From Elmis aenea (Eukaryota > Arthropoda > Insecta > Coleoptera > Elmidae): a DNA stretch of 64,000 nt. The notes beneath the pieces are model-generated. The model did not search any database, was not told the DNA's origin, and worked only from the letters and a program-made list of their open reading frames with translations. Where the stretch lies: positions 50,505,494 to 50,569,493 of the forward strand of contig OX393577.1 of assembly GCA_947652605.1 (NCBI GenBank), read 5' to 3'. Each line of letters opens with the position of its first letter. Position 1 is the first letter of the stretch. This document shows positions 35,328 to 46,895 of this stretch, in pieces. A program made the translations under genes and the position numbers.

Positions 35328-36213
35328 ACACACCTTATAAAATGTTTGACGTGCTAATCTGTTATATTTTTAGAAAATCATGCCATGCGTTAAACAATAA
35401 TTGTTTTAATTGGTACAACTTTGTCGAGGTAAACTTTGAAAAGCATGTGTGCTTGTAAATCAGAATTATACCAATTAATTTGTCTGTCTTATAACATATT
35501 AGTGTCATTATCTACAAACTGACTGAACGTGCTCAACACTCGACGTTATTTCATTAGCGGTAAAGTTAGATACTTCCTAGAACGACTTCTTTGCAAATGT
35601 GTTATACCATAAATATGACTTCATGTTCTGTCTTTTAAGTTTTTAAAAAATAACAGCAAACCAATCTGAAATCATTATCAATATTATAAAACTTCTGATG
35701 CTGATAGAAAAAGATGTTGCTAAATCTGTTTAAGCTTTTAATCCAATTTGCTGGCGTATGGTTACATAAGGAACATATTTACTTTAAAATGAACAGTTTC
35801 TTCTACAACTTCTACAATCTGCTGGATGTAGCAGAAAATAAACATTTGCATATAAACCCAACTGTGTTTGCTCACGGAACTTATTGGTTCATAGTTTTAT
35901 TGAAGTTTAATCTACATCGCAAACTTCAGAAAATGTTGCCTTGTAAATCATTGCCTTGTCACAACCTTAATATACCAAGACAACGCCTATTATAACAATG
36001 GCTTAAAAGGGAGTAAAAAATAATCCTCGTAAATGCACAATAACTTCGTTGCTAGCAGCAAAACAGTCTTGGATGTATACTTTATAAATCCACTTACTAA
36101 TTGACTTAGAAATAACAAGCAAAGTCAAAAAGGGACTTACCTAATTTTCAAATTATGAATGTGACAGCACTGATTGCGATTTAGTTAATTACAATGTGAA
36201 CACCTTGTACTGT
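35328..36213. other. Unassigned AT-rich DNA
   Basis: A 93-codon frame at 35714-35995 begins MLLNLFKLLIQFAGVW, faintly like the start of insect odorant receptors, but nothing downstream supports that. No other feature. Confidence 0.35.
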
Positions 36214-36221
36214 GTTCAAAG

Positions 36222-37350
36222 CAGGGAATGAGAACGGAACGAAAACGAAAACGTTAAACGAAATTTACCGGAAATTTTTTAAGAACGAAAACGAGACCGA
36301 AAACGAAATTATTATTTTTCGTTCAAGAACGAAAAGAAAATAAATATTTTACAAAACCGGTTTTAACCGGTTTTAACCGGTTTTGTCGCTATTTCAAATT
36401 TATTTGTTAAACACAAACGCGAATTTACCTTCTGTGCTGGGGAGACTCCACGAGGCAGTAAAAAATCTCACTTGAAATAAGTGAGCTTCACTTTTCTCCA
36501 TATATTTACGTGAATATGTATTAACAACTTTATTGTTTATACTTGCAATTTCGTGTAACACAATTAACGGTACAGATATTCTCTATTTCTAATTTGTTTT
36601 TTAGATCTTCAATATAGAATATACAATTGATTGGATATATATTATCAATGTGTATGTTTTATTTGCGTTTAGACATATTAATAGTAAAAGAAAATTTATT
36701 GGAAGATGTGTTGCTTGCTAGTAAGATTTAACGGAATGTGAAAATGTTTATTGTGTGGTATGTACTAGGGATTCTGTCCCGGGAATTTCCCGAGTGGTAA
36801 GTCCCGGGAATTCCCGGGACTTTCTTAGTCTCGAGTCCCGGGACATTTACTTCGAGACTCGAGACGAGACCAAATGTTACAGAACACTGAAATTAATTTT
36901 TTATACTTCTTATTTTTAAACAAATTTTACTGCCATGAGTTTAGCAAAAATATTTTGTTTCATAATTTTTTATGTTTATAGTTTATACTAACAATCAGTA
37001 TTTACATAACTTTATTTAAGTTTTTTGTCTGCCATATTTAATTGTTTATGTTTATTTCTTGTCTGCTTTAAAGCTAAAGGATAATTGTTAAGTTTATTAG
37101 TAAAAATATATTTTACTTATGCTTGTTATGTTTAAAAGTTTATTGAAAATTGTTAAGTTGTGGTGACTAGAAAAAAAATTGATTTTTTGACGTGAAAAAA
37201 AATATTGTAAAACCGGTTTTAACCGTTATTATTTCGGTTCATGAAAACGAAAAAAGATTTTTTTCGGTTAGAACGAAACGAACGAAAACGATATATTTCG
37301 TTTTCGTTCCGAACAGAAACGAACGGAATTTTTTTCGTTTTTAGTCCCTG
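36222..37350. mobile_element. hAT-like element with CGTTTTCGTT end arrays
   Basis: Starts CAGGGAATGAGAACGGAACG and ends TTTTTAGTCCCTG. The flanking 8-mers are GTTCAAAG (36214-36221) and CTTTAAAG (37351-37358), matching at six of eight positions. Both ends are packed with GAACGAAAACG-type words (inverted as CGTTTTCGTT at the right) and with AACCGGTTTTAACCGG blocks. The interior is AT-rich without a transposase and includes a TCCCGGGA cluster at 36769-36872. Confidence 0.82.
36769..36872 (+). repeat. TCCCGGGA word cluster
   Basis: TCCCGGGAATTTCCCG, TCCCGGGAATTCCCGGGAC and GAGTCCCGGGAC lie within 75 bases, followed by a CTCGAGTC and GACTCGAG pair. It resembles one word-rich end of another hAT-like family, preceded by AGGGATTCTG. 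No partner end was found. Confidence 0.6.
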
Positions 37351-37695
37351 CTTTAAAGTGATAATTTTTTTCGCTCTCTTTTTGTGTATTAACTTCCAGA
37401 ACTAAAATTAGTTCTCCATTATATAACTGAAATAGCAAAGTTATGCGAGCTGTGAGCTATAACCCGCAAAGGATGAAATCTGCGGAGATTGCCCTAGGAT
37501 GCAGCAACAATATGGAGAGAGTTGGTTATTTTTTAAACATGTTTACAAAGAGAGAGCTAAATACAAAACTATTATACAACCAGGTGTTGACGTTTTTGGG
37601 AATGTCTTTAAATTTTGGCTCCCTATGATATATAAATAATTTAATAAGCCAATTATTTATTTAACTATTAATCTGATTTCCAAAACTATGGCTAA
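37351..37695. other. Unassigned DNA between two hAT-like elements
   Basis: No gene is supported. The 61-codon frame 37443-37628 has no recognised motif. Confidence 0.45.
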
Positions 37696-37703
37696 ATTTA
37701 AGA

Positions 37704-38116
37704 CCGGGGTTTGGAGCAGTCCAATTTTTTAATTGCTCCGCTCCGGCTCCGCTCCGACCGCTCCGTCTTCGCTACGCCTCCGCTCCGGCTCCGCTCCGGC
37801 TCCGCTACGGCTCCGCTCCGGCTCCGCTCCGGCTCCGCTCCGGCTCCGCTCCGGCTCCGCTCCGGCTCCGCTCCGGCTCCGCTCCGGCTCCGCTCCGGCT
37901 CCGCTCCGGCTCCGCTCCGGCTCCGCTCCGGCTCCGCTCCGGCTCCGCTCCGGCTCCGCTACGGCTCCGGCTCCGCTGCGACATCAAAATGTATATAATA
38001 AACTGGGGCAGTAGAGCAATCAAAATTATTTGTTCCGAACTCCGCTCCTGCTCCGGGAAAAAAACCATTGCTCCACTGCTCCGTGCTCCAGCTCCGTGCT
38101 CCGCTCCAAACCCCTG
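37704..38116. mobile_element. hAT-like element with a GGCTCCGCTCC array
   Basis: The left end CCGGGGTTTGGAGC and the right end GCTCCAAACCCCTG are inverted repeats with one difference. The flanking 8-mers ATTTAAGA (37696-37703) and ATTTAACA (38117-38124) match at seven of eight positions. About 250 bases are a tandem array of GGCTCCGCTCC units, and a shorter, more variable CTCCG-rich block lies at the right. The three open frames across it (two plus, one minus) are repeat translations, not genes. Confidence 0.85.
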
Positions 38117-38124
38117 ATTTAACA

Positions 38125-39126
38125 TGACATTGTAGTTAGTTGGACGTAAAAATAAATTGCATGTTTAAAAGTATTATGTTTGTTAATAGTATTACATAGA
38201 AAAGTGCGAAAATGAAAACTATATAATGTATTTTAATTAAAAACCAACAATGATTCCTGAATCCTGAACCAAATTTTTGTATACACAAAGGTAACAACGT
38301 TTCAAGTTATAAAAAATACAAAGGATCAAACAAAATAACGAGAAAATTAGTCCACGACTCAAATGACAAGTCACATTAATAGAGTTCCGGTCTCAAAGAT
38401 TGTCGTCCTCCTTTAGTCTTATTCGCTGTTTATGTTAAGTCCTTGTTAAGCTGTTTTTAATGATTTCCCTGAATTTAAATCACCACCTCAGCACCGGCTT
38501 TGTTTGTCTTTTATAAATATTATATTAATTAAAATAACAAAACAATTTTTACATTTAAAAAACGCGACATTTTTAAATGTGTCTCTATGGCTGTTTTTAT
38601 TAGAATTACCTGAACTTAATTAAAATAGGTGCTATTAAACTGGTATTTACTCTAAATAAAATTTTATTTCTCTTATTTATGTATATATTTAGTTTTAAAA
38701 AATTTAAGGATTTATTTTAAATTCTTATCTTGACACCAAATCTTTCGGACGTGCGTAATAGTTTGTTTAAAGGTAACAAAATTACCAAACATTTGCCAAG
38801 TCTAAGTTAATAAATAAATGTGTTCTTCAGCCGCCTCTTATTGATCCGTTGCTTCACTAGATCAATATTTATACCAAATTCAAAAAGAATTATATCCAAG
38901 TCTTTAAGAGTCTACATTGGCAATGATATGCGAGATCACGTTCTAAGACAACGTGCGCAAAATTTCTCGACCAGCTTAAGAGTATCCGATGGGTTATGCG
39001 ATTTAGGACAAAAATCTGAAACTTATTATAAAGTCAACATAAACCATACTTAATTAATGAAAATTGTAATTTCTAGCAAAGTAATTGTTTTTCATTTTAT
39101 CAATATCTTCTATTGGCTTTAGTATG
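38125..39126. other. Unassigned AT-rich DNA
   Basis: No gene recognised. A 77-codon frame at 38820-39053 lacks any motif. Confidence 0.45.
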
Positions 39127-39317
39127 TACAGAGTGGACCAAATTCGAATGTTTTACGGGGTATTTCGGTTATTGTAATAGTTGGCAAAAATCTGATTTCG
39201 GTCTCTTGGGCTATTTTTTGAGAAAAGAACGCCTATGAAATTAGATTTCTTATATCGCTTTCCATTTTGTCACTACAGACAAAAAATTAAATTTCATCGT
39301 TTTTGAAAATCTATATA

Positions 39318-41226
39318 CAGGGTGCACCACGACCCTGAGATTATTCGATAGCTCCTTTATTACTGAAAATATCAAAAAATGTTTAATACAAATATTGTGC
39401 GAACCTATTTTCTACATAACATAAAATTATTTTCAAATATACAGGGTGTTTCGTTTGATCGGCACATATAAAAATTTATTTTTTTAAAATAGAACACCCT
39501 GTATATTTTTACATTTTTGGATTTCTCTTAAAATTTACTTTAAAAAATGTATAAGGTTATATGGGTCTTAAGTCAACCGTTTTTGTAAAATTTACATTTT
39601 TATGAAATTTTTGAGCAATACAGCACTTTCAATTTTTTTTAACATTTAAGTTATTTAAAAAAAGCGGTGAAATTTCGTTTAAAATTGAGATTGACAATAG
39701 ATTAATTAACACTTTCCGCTAGCTACATTTTAAAAATATTATACAAGGTGTTTTTTACGCTTGGTCAAACTTGTGAAACTTTAAACATCGATAAGTCATT
39801 TTTCTTAAATGCAACACCCTGTATATTTTTACATTTTCTTGTAGAGAATTTAATTGTCTTTCGAAATTATTAAGCATGTCCTATACCTAAAGTTAATATT
39901 TTTCGAGCTATCTCGATTTTTATTAGTATTACTAAGGCAACTAAAATATTTTAAAGTGGGCCATGGACGTAAGTCGTAATTTTTCAAAGAATTTTTAAAC
40001 AAAAGAATTAAAAAAACTCCAACTTTAATTTTAGTCCAATAATGTACCCCTTTTCCCCGAAATTTATCGTATAAAAAAAATAAAATTATATCCTTGTTCA
40101 TGTTCTACGCACAGCCGTAGATGTTGTCTCAAAGACTCTAGCACTCTCGATAACATTTCGGGGGTTATACCATTAAAAGCAACACAGCAAGTAATGCAGT
40201 TGCCGAACACAGAATATCGTAATAGATGGATAGGGCGAGGTAGACCAATCTCCTGGCCACCTAGGACACCTGATCTTACCCCTATAGATTTATTTTTGTG
40301 GGGACCCATAAAACAGGTGTATCAAGACCCCCCAACAACTGCTGAAGATGTGCAGAACAGGATTCGTGTTGCTTTTGATGGTATAACCCCCGAAATGTTA
40401 TAAAGGGAGCTAGAGTCTTTCAGACAAGGTCTACGGCTGTGCGTAGAACAAGGACATAATCTTGAACAATTTATACGATACATTTCGATAAAATGGGGTA
40501 CATTTTTAGCCTAAAATTAAATTTGCAGCTCTTTTTATTCTTTTGTTTAAAAATTCTTTGAAAAATTACGACTTACGTCCATGGCCCACTTTAAAATATT
40601 TTAATTGCCTTAGTAATACTAATAAAAATCGAGATAGCTCGAAAAATATTAACTTTAGGTATAGGACATGCTTAATAATTTCGAAAGACAATTAAATTCT
40701 CTACAAGAAAATGTAAAAATATACAGGGTGTTGCATTTAAGAAAAATGACTTATCGATGTTTAAAGTTTCACAAGTTTGACCAAGCGTAAAAAACACCCT
40801 GTATAATATTTTTAAAATGTAACTAGCGGAAAGTGTTAATTAATCTATTGTCAATCTAAATTTTAAACGAAATTTTACCGCTTTTTTAAATAACTTTAAT
40901 GTAAAAAAAAATTGAAAATGCTGTATCGCTCAAAATTTTTACAAAAATGTAAATTTTACGAAAACGGTTGACTTATGACCCATAGAACCTTATACATTTT
41001 TTAAAGTAAATTTTAAGAAAAATCCAAAAATGTAAAAATATACAGGGTGTTCTATTTTAAAAAAATAAATTTTTATATGTGCCGGTCTAACGAAACACCC
41101 TGTATATTTGAAAATAATTTTATGTTATGTAGAAAACAGGTTCGCACAATATTTGTATTAAATATTTTTTGATATTTTCATTAATAAAGGAGCTATCGAA
41201 TAATCTCAGGGTCGTGGTGCACCCTG
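39318..41226. mobile_element. 1.9-kb palindrome carrying a transposase 3' end
   Basis: Starts CAGGGTGCACCACGACCCTG and ends with the reverse complement, flanked by TA (39316-39317 and 41227-41228). Arms of roughly 860 bases (39318-40185 and 40367-41226) are nearly complementary by eye. Only about 180 central bases are unpaired. The arm itself contains the last codons of a transposase gene, in inverted orientation at 40086-40185. Transcribed, it would fold into a very long hairpin. Confidence 0.9.
40194..40510 (+). pseudogene. Tc1/mariner-like transposase, C-terminal fragment
   Basis: The frame encodes NTEYRNRWIGRGRPISWPPR followed by TPDLTPIDLFLWGPIK, the DDE_3-type end of IS630/Tc1/mariner transposases around the last catalytic acidic residue. 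It continues through a PTTAEDVQNRI segment, hits TAA at 40400-40402 and goes on in the same frame with a CVEQGHNLEQFI ending. The last roughly 38 codons are also present inverted in the left arm (40086-40185). The first two catalytic motifs are absent, so this is only a relic. Similar insect transposases often carry a DUF4817 helix-turn-helix at the N-terminus; such a domain is seen at 59032. Confidence 0.85.
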
Positions 41227-41228
41227 TA

Positions 41229-41472
41229 TATAAAAGAGCTTGTTTGTTTGTTTGTTTGTGTGTTTGTTTGTTCGCTATAGAATCCTAGGTCCGTTGACCG
41301 ATCAGGACCAAATTTTGCACAGTTACTATTTAGGATCCAACGGATTAAACGCCGTGTAAAGGACGGCCGGGAACAGCCGGGAACGTATCGTCCGCCGAGG
41401 GCGAGCGCGAGTAGTCTGTGATTGATAAAAGAGAATTGTAATCACCCGTGCAACGCCGGGTAAATCGCCTAG
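41229..41472 (+). mobile_element. Non-autonomous Helitron 3' portion
   Basis: The hairpin CCCGTGCAACGCCGGG (41445-41460) is followed after eight bases by CTAG (41469-41472) and then T, the standard Helitron 3' terminus. Upstream are a (TTTG)n tract at 41233-41270 and a GC-rich block. The 5' boundary is not clear; no TC start was pinned down. It abuts the TA at the end of the palindrome. Confidence 0.7.
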
Positions 41473-42476
41473 TTGATTATAAATTCTTTGTTTTTAAAAC
41501 TAGAACTAAATGTTATATAGGTTCTTATACAGATTTTTATGCTTAATTTTAAAACAAAATGTAAAGTTTTTTAGCGACTTGACTTTCTGATAATGAAGTA
41601 AACTTACATTTTTTTAAATGGTAACCCTAGTTGGCCATGACTTTATATGAAAGATCGTTTTTTTTTTAGCTTTTCACAAATATACATATAGTTTAATATA
41701 CATATCTAATACAAAAAATATGGCTGATTTTGTAAAAGTTTTACTATCAAAGTTTGCCATGATTTCGTATACAAGTAGTGTTTATTAACAAGTAAACCTC
41801 ATATCCAAGTACATTTTAAACTTTTAAGCAAATCCGTGTGTTCTTTTGCATTTTATACCTACTTGTTTATTGTGGTATTGGCAACACGGCTAAATTTTAA
41901 CACTTTAATTAGTTTCATATGTTAGAAATTTATATTGTAAGTACTAAAAACGTAGACGCTGCTGCAGACTTTATTTGAAAATGACATTTGGTTGTTTTTT
42001 AACGAAACCATGGTAAACTTTAATAGTAAATTTTTAACAGAATCAGCCATAGCTCGGTTATTTTTTGCAACAAATATATAAAACTATATATTTTTGAAAA
42101 GCTAAAAAATTCTCTTTCATATAAAGTCATGGCCAACTAAGGTTTCAATTTAAAAAAATATCAGTTTACATCATATTTCGCAAGTCAAGGTCGCTAAAAA
42201 AAAAATAATATCGTTTTTAAATTAAGCATGGAAATGTTGATAAAAAAACTTTATTATATTTTATTCTATTTTAATAAATAAAGAAGTTAAAGCAAATTTA
42301 CAAAAATGATAATTTTGTTTTTCGTCTATAGTGCCAAAATGGAAAGCGATATAAGAAATCTGATTACTTCATTCTGTTCTCATAAAAATAGCCCAAGAGA
42401 ACATTATCAGATTTTCGCTAATTAGTACGGTAACCGAGATACCCCTAAAACATTCGAATTTGGTCCACCCTCTGTA

Positions 42477-42933
42477 CAGGGTGCCTGTTTCAACATGAAA
42501 TACGGTGTTATGGAAACCGGTGAATTAACAAACCCTTTTTAGGTTAAGGTTTATTGATGTCATTGTATTTTTATGCTATACAGGATATTTTAATTTGATA
42601 ATATTATAAGCAAGAATATTTGTTTTTTGTTAGTAAACGAAACTTAAAATAAAACTAATCGGATAATATCTACTGAAATGTACCAACTCCAAGATTCTAT
42701 CTGTGAGAACGGAAATGTAATATCTATCTAAAGCCGTTTCCGAGATATAAGTTTAGAGACAAAACCTGTTGTTAAAGATGTTCTAGTAACTGATTTTAAT
42801 TAAAATCGACAATGCCCTATTGCTTTCCTTTTTTGTTATTTTGTTAATAACGGAAATATTCTTCTAATAAGGCGATCGAATCAGAACACCCGCTACATTT
42901 TAACATTATTAAAATTAGATGATTAATTGTTCT
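42477..42933. other. Unassigned DNA with a lone CAGGGTGCC end
   Basis: CAGGGTGCCTGTTTCAAC directly follows the TA of the outer palindrome, so two elements share that TA. No partner end was found. No gene recognised. Confidence 0.45.
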
Positions 42934-42937
42934 TTAA

Positions 42938-43263
42938 CACGTTCACTGTCCATGAATCACATATGACTCAAGGCGATTTCACTACACGTTCTTGAAGCAT
43001 ATATGACTCATTTGACAAATGTTAAACGTCAAATGTTAACGTGAATATCAACATACAGGTGCCTTTGTTTAAAGGTTCTGAAATGATTGTACGACGTAAA
43101 AAGAGGGTTATCTAAAGCTAACAGAGCAAATATTTTGTATCACATATGACTCATGAGTGTTCTATGTACGTAATTCCAAAAACAATTGAACAAGTTATTT
43201 TAGTATGTGGACATGTGAGCATGTGACGTCAGGCTTTAAACAAATGCTTGGACAGTGAACGTG
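42938..43263. mobile_element. piggyBac-like MITE
   Basis: TTAA (42934-42937) precedes CACGTTCACTGTCCA. The right end TGGACAGTGAACGTG is followed by ATAA, a one-base decay of TTAA. The inverted ends are 15 bases and perfect. The word CATATGACTCA (or CATATATGACTCA) recurs three times inside. 326 bases, no ORF. Confidence 0.88.
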
Positions 43264-43347
43264 ATAAACTAAAGCTTAAAAATATAGTGACCATATAAAA
43301 ATTTGACGATTGCATCTCAGAAACTAAGTAGGCCATGTGAATTAAGC

Positions 43348-43541
43348 CAGTGTTTCCCAAACTTTTCTGATCGCAAGCACTTGGACTAGCCCTTTCCATA
43401 ACTCACAATTGAAGATAGGGCGTACGTATTTTACTGCTAGAAGTGAGTCTACAAATTCTGCATCAAAGTGTAAAATTGTGGCCCACCAGTATATCCTCGC
43501 GGTCCACCAGTGGGCCGCAGACCGCACGTTGAGAAACGCTG
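43348..43541. mobile_element. hAT-like MITE, CAGTGTTTCCCAAAC type
   Basis: Starts CAGTGTTTCCCAAAC and ends GAGAAACGCTG, typical hAT termini. The flanks AATTAAGC (43340-43347) and GTTTAAGC (43542-43549) match at six of eight positions. 194 bases, GC-richer than the surroundings. Confidence 0.75.
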
Positions 43542-43549
43542 GTTTAAGC

Positions 43550-44680
43550 AACGAATACAAATTTTCAATTTTTTTTGCGTTGGTAATAAAAATGTTACCG
43601 TTAAAGTTTAAATTTGGTCAGGCTATATAAAAAATGTTCACTTTAGATTTTTAATCCATAGGTACGTAAAAACACACTTTGCGAATGTAATCATCCTATG
43701 ATTCTTAATTATGCTCGATATTTTCATGTTCTTTGTGTTTAAACATATCCCATGTATAATTATTATATGAAAATATGGCACTACCGAGCTTGATTGGTGG
43801 CAAAAATACATTTCCAAAATCGTTCTTGTATCAAATGCTATGCAACATGCAACTACATGTCATTCGCAAGATTTTCCTTCATTTACAATGAAAATTTCAT
43901 GAATTTTCCAATATTCATGCATAATACGCGCTATTGGGTCGAATCTTTCACGTAAAATCGTTTAATCATAGTCAATATTTGCCAGTTTTAACACTTTATC
44001 TGCAAAATTCTTCTTATAACGTGTAAAACATAGTTTGTCTAAAAATATGCAGTTGCAAAAACTGTTATCTTTTATACCGCAGCTTCAATAATAAACATCC
44101 ATCTACTTTTAAAACAAATTGTTTGTTTTATTTAAACTAGTTCGCCTAGAATTTTCTTTAGACTTGGTCGTATCTAATTTCTTAAAGTATTAGGTTACAA
44201 CAATAACTACTGCTTGTTAGTTTAATTACATAGCAGTTAATGGCGAAGTGGGAAAATTACTAACCTAAATATGGAACAAGAAGTTTGAAATGAGTAGTTA
44301 AATACAGTTATTGATTTTTAAGAGAAACACAACTATATTGTTACATATTATACACAAAGAAAATGTTAAATTAAACTTTATGTTACTGCACATATTATCA
44401 TACTTACTATATGCCCATAGAAGTGGGTTAACTCAAAAGTAATTGTTCAGAAATTTAGTGAAAATTAAAAACAACAACTAAATTATATAATACGTAATAT
44501 AGGTCTGGGAAGCCACTAGTTATTGCTAAAAAAGGTCGGGTGTCTGAAATTTGGCATGCCTTGCATAGAGATAATTTTTTTTAAAGTCCGTTACCTGGGA
44601 CGAAACCTGCAAATTTCACTGATACTTCCACAAAACTAGAGGCCATACAGTGAACACATAAGGTCTCTCATATTTAACAA
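43550..44680. other. Unassigned AT-rich DNA
   Basis: No gene or repeat family recognised. Confidence 0.5.
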
Positions 44681-44683
44681 CGG

Positions 44684-44760
44684 CCAAAACCCAACCTCCT
44701 GGAAAATTGATGGTCACAGTTTACTGGGATGCAAAGGGAATCTTATTTACAAGATACTAG
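44684..44760 (+). pseudogene. mariner transposase scrap
   Basis: In one frame it reads AKTQPPGKLMVTVYWDAKGI, the conserved mariner segment around the first catalytic-core strand (usually KVM-TVFWD), then is cut off at TACTAG. Only about 25 codons remain. The following repeat begins exactly where the similarity stops, so that repeat probably inserted here. Confidence 0.75.
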
Positions 44761-45912
44761 CGATTCCGGAGCCCCTTCAAGGCTCCTTCACCGCTAGATC
44801 CCGGCTTGCGCGTAGAATTCTCTTTGCGCGTAAAATTCTTTTTGCGAAAAAATTATCTTTCGTTTGGTGCAATTCCCATGTCCCTAATTGGCTCAGTTCC
44901 CGAGATATATCGATTATAACTAAGCCGGTGATAATCAATCGATTGCCTCAATTTTTATTTACAATACTCGCAATTGCTTTTCAAAATTGAGAAAATTGCG
45001 TCATACTACTCGCGCTGAGCCAGGCGGGTCACTTTTTTTTGGAGGCGATTAATAGATCGGTTTAAATTTTATTTACAACACTCGTTATTGCTTTTTAAAG
45101 TAGAATAAATATATATTCGTACTACTGCTTCTCAAATTCTTTTGCCGAGGTCCGGAGCGTGCACATATTAAAATTCGACCCTTTATACGATTTTACAAAA
45201 GAAATCGCGATTTTCGGACACACCTGAGTATTTTTCATAGATTTTTGAAAAAAGGCTTTCGACGTTCGTTAGTGTGTAGTGCGGGCGCGCGCGACGTAAA
45301 TACGAACATTTTTGCACGTTTTAATTAATAACGTTTGCAAACGATTTTTTCCGAAGTCCTGAGCGTGCACATATTAAAATTCGATCCTTTATACGACCCG
45401 TCAAAGAAGTTCGCGATTTTTAGACGCCCCCGAGTATTTTTAATCGCTCTTTGGAAAAGGCTTTCGACGTTCGTTAATACGTAGTGCGTGCGCGCGCCTG
45501 CGCTTTTTCTCGTTCGTGGTTTGAATTTAACTCGAAAGTGGGATTGTTTGGTACGCACTTGTCGGGGAGGGCGAGACGATTCCGAATCGGTACGATACAT
45601 GTGCGAAAAGGTCGAATCGGAGAAGGTTCGAGCGTTCAAAGGTCACGTCGAATGGTCAAATTGTCAAATTTTGACGAAATTCTCGCTCCCGACTACCCGA
45701 TTTAAATGTTGCGTTTAAGATTTTGGCACGTTTTCCTCAATATCTTTTCCGGACGATTTTTTAGGGAATTCTCATATAGCCTATCGTTTTCCCATTGTCG
45801 TATAGATTGTCTGTGCCAAATTTGGTCAGGATCGGATGAATGCTATAGGAATGCATAAAGGACATACATACATACATACATACATTGATTTTTATATGTA
45901 TTTGTATAAGAT
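44755..45912 (+). repeat. GC-richer dispersed repeat unit with internal duplication
   Basis: Starts near TACTAGCGATTCCGGAGCCC and ends in an (ACAT)n tract and TTTTATATGTATTTG at 45868-45910. Two internal segments are near-duplicates: GGAGCGTGCACATATTAAAA at about 45153 and TGAGCGTGCACATATTAAAA at about 45361, each running about 140 bases to a GGCTTTCGACGTTCGTTA block. Its last 250 bases recur at 46870-47115. It may be a non-LTR-derived or Helitron-like repeat; the class is uncertain. The frames of 73-104 codons here are not recognised. Confidence 0.55.
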
Positions 45913-46039
45913 AGAAGAAGAAGATAAATGACCGCCAATTATCGTCGTTGACGATTCATAATCTCCAATTTTCTTGTACATTGTTTTATCGATTACGTTT
46001 CCAGTTGCAAATCTGCTTAAGTTTGTTCATACTAATTTT

Positions 46040-46735
46040 AAATTTAAAAAAAAAATGAAATAAAAAAGAAATCTACATCTACATTTTAAACTTACTTTGG
46101 TTTTGACGTGAGACACAAAATTTCAATGAATAATAATTCTCAACATTGGACCAAAAAATTAAAAGTTCCGTCTAGTCCAAATTTTTTTTAAAACTTTTTT
46201 CCGTTATTAAAAAAAATAACATTTAAATTTCATACGTACTTTGAACTTCTCGTATTAGTCAAAAAAAAAAAGTAATATCCTAATAAACTTATGCTATTCA
46301 CATTATCGTTTGAATAATGATTCTTTGATTTCAATAACCTAAAATTTATATAAAAGTTTAGAAGAATGAAGTAAAATTCACATTGTAATACTTACTTTTA
46401 TTATCAAAGCGGCATAATTGAATATAACATTAACCAAAATCTAAAAAGTCCCGTATAGTACCAATTTTATTGTTTACTTTTTTCTCTTATAAACGAATTG
46501 TAACATTTACATTTCATGCTTAATTTGAACTTCTCGTAGTGGTCAAAAATACAATAAAATAATTAATATCATCATAAATTTATGCTATTTAAATTATCGT
46601 TTGAATATGATTGTGTGATTTCAAAAACCTATAATATACATATATAACAAATTATAAGAATGAAGTAACATTCACATTGTAATACATACTTTTCTTATCA
46701 AAACGGAATAATCGATCATAACATCAAGTTCGAAG
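46040..46735 (+). repeat. Diverged tandem repeat, period about 300 bases
   Basis: Blocks recur in the same order: CATTGTAATACTTACTTTT (46381) and CATTGTAATACATACTTTT (46675); TTTGAACTTCTCGTA (about 46241 and 46527); TTATGCTATT and ATTATCGTTTGAAT (about 46290 and 46580). Slightly more than two units are visible. Satellite-like; no ORF. Confidence 0.7.
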
Positions 46736-46812
46736 GTGGTAACTTAATTTAACTAACAAGAAATGTTTATTTTACATATTATTTTAAAAATAAATTATGA
46801 TTAAAGCATTAC

Positions 46813-46895
46813 GTCAAATTGTCAAATTGTCAATTTGTCAAATTGTCAATTTGTCAAATTGTCAAATTGTCAATTTGTCAAATTGTCAAATTTTG
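46813..46895 (+). repeat. 8-bp tandem repeat GTCAAATT/GTCAATTT
   Basis: About ten units alternate between GTCAAATT and GTCAATTT. The run merges into TTTTGACAAAATTCTCGCTC, the start of the repeat tail. The first tail copy at 45655 carries only about two units, so the array expanded here. Confidence 0.9.

Larger units (their letters stand above)
39129..42474. mobile_element. Outer palindromic element, CAGAGTGGACC ends
   Basis: CAGAGTGGACCAAATTCGAA at the left and TTCGAATTTGGTCCACCCTCTG (first 20 bases from 42453) at the right are inverted, flanked by TA (39127-39128 and 42475-42476). The left arm up to about 39315 pairs with 42290-42474. The next part of the arm, 41560-41720, pairs with 42080-42215, so 39318-41472 is an insertion of later elements into this arm. 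Original length would be about 1.2 kb. Confidence 0.8.

Noticed and set aside
35714..35995. Possible odorant-receptor N-terminus
   Set aside because: Only a faint resemblance over about 15 residues; the rest shows no conserved receptor segment.
37711..38125. Overlapping frames of 93-106 codons with LRLRSGSAP-type repeats, on both strands
   Set aside because: They are translations of the GGCTCCGCTCC array inside a hAT-like element. All frames stay open because the unit lacks stop codons.
45325..45718. Frames of 73-104 codons in the GC-richer repeat
   Set aside because: They overlap on both strands, cross the internal duplication and show no domain; explained by fewer stops in GC-richer DNA.
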